A DNA stretch of 64,000 nt, taken from contig NC_054535.1 of assembly GCF_017654505.1 (NCBI RefSeq), positions 81,655,603 through 81,719,602 on the forward strand. The letters are read 5' to 3'. The DNA is from Polyodon spathula. Lineage: Eukaryota; Chordata; Actinopteri; Acipenseriformes; Polyodontidae. Below are positions 1 to 10,204 of the stretch, in pieces. The translations under genes were made by a program, and so were the position numbers. Position 1 is the first letter of the stretch. Each line of letters begins with the position of its first letter. The notes under the pieces were generated by a model. That model saw nothing but the letters and a program-made list of their open reading frames with translations, did no database searches and was not told where the DNA came from.

Positions 1-852
1 TTGTTTGTTTGTTTTTGCTCAGCATCCAGCAGCTTTATGTTTGTGAAATATTTTGCATTCCTATCACAAAACAACTGAAATGTATATCCAACAAAAATGA
101 CAATTTGTACAATTACTGCAAACATATGGAGACATTATTATGAAATACACAAATACAAAATGAATGGTGTGCTTGTGCTTCTGCTGAACTCGACTTTAGC
201 AAGGACTGCGTTCAGTTCTTGGAAACTGTTACTATCTTAACTTAAAAGCTAATGGGGCGCACAAAGATTTATCTTCCTGTGCGTGTCATGCTGAATATTA
301 ACACTTACAAGTGCATTTGCAATGCATCACTTAAAAACACTTGGCACACGATGATATAATATAAATACCTATAATATTTTATATTATTGTAACAATAAAA
401 AAAACACTAGAATTATACACAACACAAAATAATGTACACAATATATTTTACATTGAAAGAAGCTTGTTTGAGACGTGCCTGGTCATAGTTTCAGATCAGA
501 GTTACTCGGATATAAGTTGAAGTTCTGTCTCCAGTTTGTGAGTCATAGTAGAAATAGCTCAGAAACATCAATGTTCTTACAAAGGCAAACTCTCCTTTAT
601 CATGAGTAACTAGCTCTGGTTTACTCAGATGTCTGTGTTGTTGTTCTGTTTTATTTTTGCATTAGGCAAAAAAAGACAAATATGTCAAGTGCATACGCAT
701 GCTGTGCATAAAACAAACACAGGGCAAATTACAGCCAAGCTACTGTCTTTAATTTTTTGACTTTAGAAAAAAGGCCTATAATACCACCTCTATACAATGT
801 ATAAATCCAGTTTTCTATTGTCCACATTTCATCTTTCCATTGTATGTATGAA
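1..852. other. AT-rich sequence, no gene seen
   Basis: No open frame resembling a known protein and no recognised repeat end. The first bases are a short TTTG-type simple repeat. Confidence 0.6.
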
Positions 853-1587
853 TGTTAACAGTGTGCAGGTGTAGAGGTAATACGGTGCTCAAGTAATGAC
901 AAACAATAACATTCATGGTGCAATTGTGATTTAGTTATAATCCAAAGTCACTTGACAACTGTAACTAATAATCACTGGCAATGCACAGTTATGTGTACTG
1001 CTCAGTAAAACCCATCGGGTTCAGTCCCAAAATAATAATGAGAGTAAATACACATACAGAACAAAGACATGGTCAAGTCCAAAGTGAGAGCTTTTTAAGT
1101 GCTTGAGTGGTGAAATACATTTATTTGTGAGCAGTAGTGCAGTGCTGTCTAGGTTGGTGCTGGCCTTTAGCGACAGCTCCTGGTACGTGTTAGCCCTCTA
1201 ACAAGAACAAACGTTAACAATTAGTACGACAAAACAAACACCAAGCACTAAACGCTCACGGTATATCACAGTCCTTCAGCGGTTCATCCATAACCATAAC
1301 AAAGGAGCAGTTTGCTCAGCCACATCCCCTTTTGTACCTTCAGCCACGCACCCTAGGTTAGCGTGTGCAATCGTTTTTCCTCCAATCCTCGATTGCCACA
1401 TCGCTTCCCGACTGGGGCAAGGACTTGGTGTACTGTGGCTCCGCCCCCTTCCTGGATGGCCGACTTCCGACTGACCCTGGAATGAACTGTCAAACCATCC
1501 AGTCTGGGGCACACTGTTCCCTTTACACAGCACCCTCACAGGTCGGGAGGGAGATTTATAACCAAGATTCATTTTTTCTCTGTCACA
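853..1587 (-). repeat. Solo LTR, same family as the Gmr1-like Gypsy element
   Basis: Read on the - strand this begins TGTGACAGAG near 1587. It aligns by eye with the LTR at 16812-17564. Shared blocks include the GTGTA(C/T)TGCTCAG segment near 990, the AACAGCTCC-like block near 1163, the GCCCCCTTCCTGGATGGCCG block near 1450 and ACACTGTTCCCTTTACACA near 1510. No internal gag or pol sequence adjoins it, so it is a solo LTR left by recombination. The left end is approximate. GTATG (846-850) against GTATT (1588-1592) could be a decayed 5-bp target duplication. Small open frames on both strands here are by-products of the GC-rich LTR. Confidence 0.75.
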
Positions 1588-3845
1588 GTATTTCAATAGA
1601 CCATTGGGATTAATACAGGGTCAAAGATTATTACAGAGTTAAAATGGCAGTATGTAGATCCCATTTAGATAATTTAAATGCATCAAAGGCAGGATTTCCA
1701 TGCAGTTCAGAAAACTCAAAATTCTCTCTACATTGTCATAAGAATGTGTGACATAGCACATACATTCCTCATGCCTTAGGAACTGCATGGCCAAAGCATG
1801 GTATGGCTTAAAAGGATGGGTAAATCACCTTTATTAGCCATAAAAACATGTACGAAAGCCATACATTATGTTCACAAGACTTCAGCAGTGAAGGTCTTGT
1901 TTGTGGCATAACCTCAACAACTTTCTACCTATAACTAAAGGCTGTGAGGTCTGCTGGAAGTAGCCCTGGCAAGCTCTTTGACCAAATAGGAAAGAAAAAG
2001 CAAACAGTACGAGGGGTTAAGAGACCTCTTCATTCAACTTTTCAAATTATGTCCATTAGACTCATAAAATGCAGCCATTTGCAATAAATGAATAAGTAAC
2101 ACAGTCCTCTGCAAAGCACGGAAAGAATATTTTTTATCTTAGAATTTTCTTATCTTTGTGTTTTGTCATCAGATAGCTGATTGCTTTTAGTCTAGACTTT
2201 TCTAACCGTTAGCAATAAGATGCCATTAATGTTATTATGGGTACCTATCAAGGACTGAAAAGTCACCTTTGCACCCCAAAATCTAATATAGCGGGCTACC
2301 AATGGCACCAGGCTTGATCGACCACTTAGAGTTGAAGTAAAATCTCTTAAACCAAATTCATTCATCAAAATTTGTTTCAGAAGAATGAAAATCATGAAAA
2401 AAAAACTGATTTACAGCAATACTAGGTGTGGGGATTTTATTGCCCATAATTGTAAATTAAACATTTTTGTATTGTAATTGGTGTTTTTTTTTCATAAAAT
2501 CTGACAAGTGCTATACACTAGTAATAAATGGTTTAAAGGGACTTACTATGTCAAGACTATGTATGTGCCAGGTAACAAATACTGTATAAAAGAGTACCCA
2601 TAATGATTAACTTTTTACATATTTTAGGACACTTACGAAATGATCAGAATTATTGTCAAATTGTGTTAAACACTGTGTAATGGCTCTTCTAAAAATTCCA
2701 CGTTCCCTGGAAACCAGTACTCCATGGAAACCAATACTCCAGAAAAAGAATGTAATGGCATTAAAATGTATTTGTTTAACGTTAGACTTGTATACTCAGT
2801 ATGTAAAAAATATATATTTGTAATATCACTAAAATATAATTATTTTTCAAACACAAAGACAGAAAAAGCTGAACAGTTTCTCAGGCTTTCAGATATAGGG
2901 GTCTTTGTTATTCACATAAAACACATGGAGGTAATTTTGTGGAGAATTAACTGACTAACACAGCTTACAACTCCAGTTCTTAGTCAGTTTGCCTATGCTG
3001 GAGGTCAGGTTCCCGTGTTAAACTTTGACTCATAGCATTCTTTGTTGCAAGTAAAACACCAATGACCAACTTCCACAGCAGTTGCTTCAGCACACATATG
3101 AACAGACATGGCCCAGTTATTTTGAAGTCTACGTTAAGATGCATTCATTCATTTTTAAATAGCAATTGCATATGTTTAGCTTCTGACCAAGGCATACTAT
3201 AAATATCAGACAGCCATACGCCCGCAGGATAGTAGAGATTTCCGAATCCCATTGCAAGCAAGATTTCTATTCTTGTGTGAGGAACACTTGAGACTCTTCA
3301 TGACCATGTTTTAAATAACTATTAAAGCGTAAGCTTAATTTAATAACAGCCTGTAGCTATTGAGGGGACGGTAATGGAAACCCTATTAAGAAATGACTGT
3401 GCTCAAGCAATTTTCCAAACTTGTGCTGGTTTAAAGATCCAGTTGTGCAATGAATACTGATACTTACAGTCTGCCAAAGTTGGTTTATAGTCAAGCTGAT
3501 CCTTTTTAAATGGAAGTAAAGGGAATGTATCTGCTGTTGTGTCAATTGGGCTATAGGTTATAATCTGCAGTTTCTCTGAGTTTAGTATTTTCATAACTGG
3601 TTAATCAACACTGTCACTGTCTCATTTAGTTTATATCTAGGATCACACCAGGCATAGTTTATTTAATTAAGCTTTTTGAGTCTCCAAATTTAGCCCTATG
3701 GATGCTGCATAATTAATATGGGAATTGAACTTTGTAAACTACAATTGAAAACATTGAGAAATAAAATAAAATGAATACTGCTTCATAGACTTTTCTATGG
3801 CTTTCTTTAACATGTCTTCAACTATGGTAGTTTCAATGTGGTTTA
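1588..3845. other. Unassigned intergenic DNA
   Basis: AT-rich sequence with only short chance reading frames. I see no repeat end, RNA gene or conserved protein. Confidence 0.55.
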
Positions 3846-3950
3846 TTTAATAATAATAATAATAATAATAATAATATATAATAATAATAATAATAATAAT
3901 AAATAATAATAATAATCTTTATTTTTATATAGCACCTTTAATAGTAGACA
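3846..3950 (-). repeat. (AAT)n tract joined to a LINE-type 3' tail
   Basis: An imperfect (AAT)n array at about 3848-3917 is followed by sequence whose reverse complement reads AAAGGTGCTATATAAAAATA. This is the kind of GGCGCTATATAAATAA end seen at the 3' tip of L2-type LINEs, and it also occurs beside the (ATT)n tract of the L2 at 36.4-36.5 kb. It is probably the last bases of a severely 5'-truncated L2 copy on the - strand with an expanded tail. Confidence 0.55.
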
Positions 3951-4933
3951 CAAGACTTTTCACTGATCGCACAAAAATATTTGTGGAACATTAACCATTC
4001 AGGCCATTTACACATTTTGAAACCTTGTAATAATTTTGTAGTGTATATTTTTCTTTTACAGTTTTGTTAAGTCTGCAAGTTGTTTACTCTATCTGAAACA
4101 GAGATTATTATGCTTGTAGTGTTTATGAGAGCTATGGTTTATCCCTGCCAATTAATTATTAAAATGTACATTAGATATTATTATTTATTTATTTATTTAT
4201 TTCTCCTCGGTTTTTCAGACACGGATGTGTAATCAATATTGTTCTAGATTATATATTAAACATACTATAGTCTTGGAAACCTCAGTTTAGCATTAGTGAC
4301 ATGGAAAATGTAAGCTTTATCATACCTGAAGGCTATTATGTTTGGATTCTTATGCATCATTGAGATCAGAGCCAAAAGCTGGCACCAGACAAACTTCAAG
4401 CATGACCTAAAACCCCTGATTAGCTGACTGCTGGAGGAGTTGAGGAATGCATGGGCACAGTCCAGGCATTTGAACACTGCTTATATAATGTGCTGTCCCT
4501 GATATGGTTTTTAACTACCTGTTCAACGGAACATCATCAAGGATTAACAACCTAGTGGCATATGTGAGTATGCTGCCTACTTTCTGGATTGCATGGGCTT
4601 TAGATCATTATCAGTGATTCAAATTGTCTGACACAATCTTATCCACCAACAGCCATATGAAATTAAAAGGCTTGATTTTGAAAGCTATTTACTCCAAATT
4701 GTCTTAATGGAAAAACAAGCCAAAAAAAAGAAAACAAGAAAAAAAAAAAAAATGTGGGTTTTTTTTTTGTAATGGGGCGTATGGTCAAGGCTGGCCTGCG
4801 GCAGAATTCTTTATTACTTGACAAAACAAACAAAAGTTTTAAACAAACAAATAGATCAAAATCAGCACCCAAGGTGCGCTCTCACAGTGCATAGACAGGG
4901 AGCACAACCTTCTGCTCCGTCTTCTCACTAAAC
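3951..4933. other. Unassigned intergenic DNA
   Basis: Contains a TTTA-type simple repeat near 4181-4203 and A and T runs near 4739-4770. No gene or dated mobile element recognised. Confidence 0.5.
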
Positions 4934-5715
4934 CAGTGTTTCTCAAACTGGGCTCCTGACCCAAAAGGGGTCGCAAGGCTATTGTAGGGGCGCTGCGTGA
5001 TCACAAAAATGACTAAAATAGCCTTAAGATCCTTAGCATTACATTACAGAGCAGGTACACTTAATCCTTAACAGTAAATTATGTAATATGACGCCAGAAC
5101 TCCCACCATGTTTGCTAAGTGTCCAGATGCTTGTTTGTATATGTATATAGTTGTGTATGAAGTGCTAGCGCCGGTCAAAAAAACCTTAAAATAATGTTTG
5201 TTTGCAAATACTTCCAGCTCCCAGAACCGCATCCTGTTGTCTGCGAAAAGGTAAGACACAAAATTTCCAGACAGTAACACGTGTTTCTTAAATGTCTACA
5301 TACCCCTGAAGAAGAGATTTTGAAAGTGGAACTTAAAGAAAAAGCCATTATTTAGAAATCAGAGGAGCCATCGAGTAGACGATACCGATCCTATATGCAA
5401 ATTTCCATTTATGATGGCAAAATTAAATCTAAATTCACACAGAATGACCATCTTGAAACAGAAACACACAAGTGATACAAATGACAGGCTTGCTGTTGAT
5501 TCTAGCACATCGCCTCTGCGGGCCTAATATTATGCCATGGTTTCATTTTGTAATCTGGTTATTTATTTTACAGTTGAGATCTTTGGTCGAAAGTGCATTT
5601 TATATTAGCTAAAAATATTATTTTGAATTTATTCCTGAAAACCTCTGCTAGACCCCAAACCCCTTCACCCGTGGATCTTGCACCCCAACCTTTTACAAAG
5701 GCTCTGCAACGTTGA
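4934..5715 (+). mobile_element. hAT-like transposon remnant, left end
   Basis: Starts with CAGTGTTTCTCAAACTGGG, a typical terminal inverted repeat of the hAT superfamily (TGTTTCTCAAACTGG class), followed by the usual GGGGTCGCAAGG run. The matching right end (CCAGTTTGAGAAACACTG) is not seen nearby, so the copy is truncated or decayed. Short frames inside (for example 5068-5280 on -) match nothing I recognise. The right boundary is a guess set where the pyrimidine-rich stretch ends. Confidence 0.45.
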
Positions 5716-6277
5716 CTGCAGGCATAATGATTACATGTCCCTGCTTGATTTAGTGTTCCTATATAGTATGTACAGTCATTTCATATGATATTGCACTGTG
5801 GGGTGAGGGGTGGTTGTCACAGCCAGAAACATTTCTATAAACTAGTAAAATAGTATATAAACTTTATTTATACAAGCCAAGCAAAACACACTATATACAT
5901 GTGCAGGGCTTCTGCCCTGTCACAGCTTGTCAATAACTTTAAATTGGGTCTTACTGTATGAGACACAAATTAAGGTTACTTGTGTTGTGTATTATATTAA
6001 ATTTGTACTTAGGAATACTTGTCAGAAGAAAGGAATAATCATGCCCATGACATTGTGACAAATACATAAATAAGCACTAATAAGGGCTAGCAGTATCACA
6101 TTGTCTAGATATCAAGGCACAATAATCTAAATCACACACACATTCCAGGGTGCTGATGTAATGTGTATGCTTTTGTTTACAAATAAAATATGTGGTTTCT
6201 GTAGGGTGCTTTTCTGATTATTTTTGGACTAATGAAAGCACATAGAAAAAAAAAAATCAGTTTTTACATCAACAACT
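5716..6277. other. Unassigned intergenic DNA
   Basis: AT-rich, no recognised element. Confidence 0.5.
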
Positions 6278-6610
6278 CAGGTCCTGGAGAGCCCCAATCC
6301 CGCAGGTCTTATAAGTGTCTCTATATGAAGGGTCTCCAAATCAGGTCCTGGAGAACCCCAATCCTGCAGGTTTTATAGGTGTCTCTACATCAAGGGTCTC
6401 CAAGCCAGGTCCTGGAGAACCCAAATCCTGCAGGTTTTATAGGTGTATTTACATCATCAATGACTGAAGATCTGGAACCCATGTTAATCTAGATTAATTA
6501 AGCCACTAATTGGTTTAATTAATTAACGAAGAGCTCGGTTGAAATGAAAACCAGAAGACCCAGTAGCTCTCCAGGACTAGGGCTGGTGATCCTGGATTAG
6601 AGACTTGGGA
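6278..6610. mobile_element. MITE-like element with a triplicated end
   Basis: GTCCTGGAGAGC near the left end is matched in inverted orientation by GCTCTCCAGGAC at about 6566-6577. Outer GTCTCCAA and TTAGAGAC sequences also pair roughly, giving terminal inverted repeats. The left end is repeated three times in tandem with a 63-64 bp period, starting at about 6278, 6341 and 6405; each unit carries CAGGTCCTGGAGA. The centre is AT-rich with no coding capacity. This fits a non-autonomous DNA transposon; the superfamily was not assigned. Confidence 0.6.
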
Positions 6611-7708
6611 AAAGGTGTACACGTTTTTAACAATTCTAATATAAATTGCATGTGCAATTAAACTTGACCTTGTCCATGAGAAGTAACCAAATAATCGATT
6701 CCAGATAGCGCTTTATAATACAGAGAATCCTGATATGAAATACAATTGTTTTTTCATGTTTGGAAGTTAAAATAGTTCTGAAATAATAAGATATTTTTTA
6801 TACACTAATGCAATTTTGTTAAAACAATTAAATGTTGTCCTCACTACATGCAATGGAATCATGAAATAATTTTTGGGTGTACGATCCACATTATGTAGAA
6901 GGTTTAAAAAAGCTTTGGCATCTCTTATTGTTATACTGAGATTATGTCAATGGCATGCGACACATAGCGGAAAGGAACTTATGCAAGTTTGCCTTGTGTA
7001 TAATAGAAGTGCTGTAGACTGTTCAAGCACATGTTGGTTTAGTTTCCACTTATGACCAGACCCTTGACCTGTAATATAATTTGATTTAGTTTTGTCATCT
7101 GCTCTTTTTTCCACAACAGCTTGTTTTTATCAATTTTGTATATATTCTCTTAAGATATTATTAGGGAAATAAAAAAGTGGAATGATAAGGTAGCTTATTG
7201 TATGGATTGCATTGGTTTACATTAATATTGCAATAGAAGTTAGAGAATGATAATTGTATATAATGTGTGTTTCTAGCGCCACGTATTCAGTGCCTTTTCT
7301 AGAAACTGTAATGTAAACATTTGGTAAAATGTTTAGAGAAGCATGTTGGTTATTTAAAGTTGAATCATCATTTGCTGGGAAAAAGCTGAAGTTATGCCAC
7401 AAAAGCACTTAATCGTCCAACTGTGCATATTTTCTTGATGAAGAGAATAAAGAATAGATGTTCTATAAATACCAGTTTTACAATGTACAGTAAATGGGAA
7501 GCTAAAATTATTAATTCATAAAATAATGATAAAAACTTTGTTATTTTTTACATAATTTTCATATTAGTGTTAACACAACTAATGTTAGATCTAGCTTTCG
7601 TCCAGAGGTAAATCAGGTAAATTGAATAATGCAGAGGTGGAATCTCCTCACTGAGGATTATTAAATCGATCTAAACCAGGTCAGATCTCATTAACACAAT
7701 ATTAAATT
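6611..7708. other. Unassigned intergenic DNA
   Basis: AT-rich. Short open frames at 6873-7055 (+) and 7217-7408 (-) show no family resemblance. Confidence 0.5.
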
Positions 7709-7710
7709 TA

Positions 7711-7781
<71 letters not shown>
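7709..7781. repeat. (AT)n microsatellite
   Basis: About 70 bases of nearly pure alternating AT. Confidence 0.95.
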
Positions 7782-7784
<3 letters not shown>

Positions 7785-8149
7785 GACCAAGCCTGGTATT
7801 TTACTTAGTTTAAGGACAACAGTAAAACAAGTTAGCAGTGTTGATTATCCTCTTCAATGCATTAAATGACAGAACTATTTAGATCCAATACTGTTTTCAA
7901 TTTAACAATTACTGGAGTTACAATTACAAGACTGTTATAAGATAACATGTGCCCCAACCAATCTGCAAGGACCTTACAGACAGTCCGCTAGTCTCCCACT
8001 CCCACTGTTTAGTGTGGACGCCCTCGCTGCCTATTTACTATTACATGGAACTTCTTAATTTTAAGAGGGCTCTAAAGGTACAAATCTAAAACGGTATAAT
8101 ACATGTTTTATGAAATCTTATTTCTGAATTTGTTTTGAATGAGATTTTG
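7782..8149. other. Unassigned intergenic DNA
   Basis: No feature recognised between the microsatellite and the LTR. Confidence 0.5.
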
Positions 8150-8272
8150 TGTGTGTGGGAATGTAAGGTTGGCAGGGATGTGGTTAAACCTATCCCTGCC
8201 AGAAATCACAGGTGTGGCCATTCCCCAATTAGGTAGTTGATGCTAATTGGGGAATGGCCTTGAGTAGGAACT

Positions 8273-8284
8273 CTATATATGTAT

Positions 8285-8347
<63 letters not shown>
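8273..8347. repeat. (TA)n microsatellite
   Basis: Near-pure TA dinucleotide array inside the left half of the LTR. It produces spurious Tyr-Ile reading frames on both strands. Confidence 0.95.
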
Positions 8348-8350
<3 letters not shown>

Positions 8351-8432
8351 AAGGAGAAACCCTTTGTTTGCTGGAGGGAGTTTGGTAAGTGTGGGTCTGT
8401 ACTGTTTCAGAGGCTGCAGCCAAGGCCAAGTA

Positions 8433-10086
8433 CAGTGGCTTGCAAAAGTATTGACCCCCCTTGGCATTTTTCCTATTTTGTTGCCTTACAACCTGGAATT
8501 AAAATTGATTTTTATTTGGATTTCATGTAATGGACATACACAAAATAGTCCAAATTGGTGAAGTGAAATGAAAAAAATAACTTGTTTAAAAAAATTCTAA
8601 AAAATAAATAACGGAAAAGTGGTGCGTGCATATGTATTCACCCCCTTTGCTATTAAGCCTCTAAATAAGATCTGGTGCAACCAATTACCTTCAGAAGTCA
8701 CATAATAAGTTAAGTAAAGTCCACCTGTGTGCAATCTAAGTGTCACATGATCTGTCACATGATCTCAGTATATATACACCTGTTCTGAAAGGCCCCAGAG
8801 TCTGCAACACCAGTAAGCAAGGGGCACCACCAAGCAACCGGCACCATGAAGACCAAGGACCTCTCCAAACAGGTCAGGGACAAAGTTGTGGAGAAGTACA
8901 GATCAGGGTTGGGTTATAAAAAAATATCCGAAACTTTGAACATCCCACGAAGCACCATTAAAGCCATTATTAAAAAATGGAAAGAATATGGCACCACAAC
9001 AAACGTGGCAAGAGAGGGCTGCCCACCAAAACTCATGAACCATGCAAGGAGGGCATTAATCAGAGAGGCAACAAAGATACCAAAGATAACCCTGAAGAAG
9101 CTGCAAAGCTCCACAGCGGAGATTGGAGTATCTGTCCATAGGACCACTTTAAGCCATACACTCCACAGAGCTGGGCTTTACAGAAGAGTGGCCAGAAAAA
9201 AGCCATTGCTTAAAGAAAAAAATAAGCAAACACGTTTGGTGTTCGCCAAAAGGCATGTGGGAGACTCCCCAAACATATGGAAGAAGGTACTCTGGTCAGA
9301 TGAGACTAAAATTGAGCTTTTTGGCCATCAAGGAAAACGTTATGTCTGGCGCAAACCCAACACCTCTCATCACCCAGAGAACACCATCCCCACAATGAAG
9401 CACGGTGGCGGCAGCATCATGCTGTGGGGATGTTTTTCATCAGCAGGGACTGGGAAACTGGTCAGAATTGAAGGAATGATGTATGGCGCTAAATACAGGT
9501 AAATTCTTGAGGGAAACCTATTTCAGTCTTCCAGAGATTTGAGACTGGGACGGAGGTTCACCTTCCAGCCGGACAATGACCCTAAGCATACTGCTAAAGC
9601 AACACTCGAGTGGTTTAAGGGGAAACATTTAAATGTCTTGGAATGGCCTAGTCAAAGCCCAGACCTCAATCCAATTGAGAATCTGTGGTATGACTTAAAG
9701 ATTGCTGTACACCAGCGAAACCCATCCAACTTGAAGGAGCTGGAGCAGTTTTGCCTTGAAGAATGGACAAAAATCCTAGTGGCTAGATGTGCCAAGCTTA
9801 TAGATACATACCCCAAGAGACTTGCAGCTGTAATTGCTGCAAAAGGTGGCTCTACAAAGTATTGACTTTGGGGGGGTGAATACTTATGCACGCTCAAGTT
9901 TTCTGTTTTTTTGTCTTATTTCTTGTTTGTTTCACAATAAAAAATATTTTGCATCTTCAAAGTGGTAGGCATGTTGTGTAAATCAAATGATACAAACCCC
10001 CAAAAAATCAATTTTAATTCCAGGTTGTAAGGCAACAAAATAGGAAAAATGCCAAGGGGGGGGGTCAATACTTTCGCAAGCCACTG
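8433..10086 (+). mobile_element. Tc1/mariner transposon, copy 1, nearly full length
   Basis: Bounded by TA target dinucleotides at 8431-8432 and 10087-10088. The ends are inverted repeats: CAGTGGCTTGCAAAAGTATT at the left pairs with the right end finishing in GCAAGCCACTG, and the pairing continues inward for roughly 80 bases. One transposase gene lies between them. The element interrupts the LTR at 8150-10204, so it is the younger insertion. The copy at 25662-27303 is the same family. Confidence 0.95.
8846..9865 (+). pseudogene. Tc1 transposase with one nonsense codon
   Basis: The frame runs from the ATG in MKTKDLSKQVRDKVVEKYRS to the stop after KGGSTKY, 339 codons, the usual Tc1 transposase length. 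The N-terminal part (residues about 1-115) carries the paired helix-turn-helix DNA-binding region, including IPRSTIKAIIKKW. The catalytic DDE triad is visible as [20 protein letters not shown] and [11 protein letters not shown] (DD34E type). A TAA at 9500-9502 cuts the frame after 218 codons; the second copy in this window has a glutamate codon there. The rest stays open from 9503 to the end, so the break is a single substitution and the copy looks fairly young. The product would be truncated before the second catalytic Asp and inactive. Confidence 0.95.
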
Positions 10087-10204
10087 TATTGTTTAACCTT
10101 TTATTTTGGCCCTTGTGCCTTTTTCTTTGTTTTGTGTTTAATAAACGTGCGCTTGCACTTTAGACTGCAGCTTCTGTCTGAGTCTCTAATTCCTGTCAGT
10201 AACA

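Larger units (their letters stand above)
8150..10204 (+). mobile_element. LTR split by a Tc1 insertion
   Basis: The left part (about 8150-8430) has a GTTGGCAGGGAT block also present in the LTR at 20347-20785. The right part (10089-10204) has TTTTGGCCCTTGTGCC, an AATAAA signal near 10139, a TGCAG block and the ending GTCAGTAACA, again like the ending of that LTR. Rejoined across the Tc1 element the two parts match the LTR organisation in order. There is no internal retroelement sequence, so it is a solo LTR on the + strand. The outer ends are estimates; I found no clear target duplication. Confidence 0.6.

Noticed and set aside
8229..8561. Several ORFs of Tyr-Ile repeats
   Set aside because: Translation of a (TA)n microsatellite. 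The same applies to 57599-57976, 60594-60836, 34275-34535 (GT) and 40538-40918 (CA).
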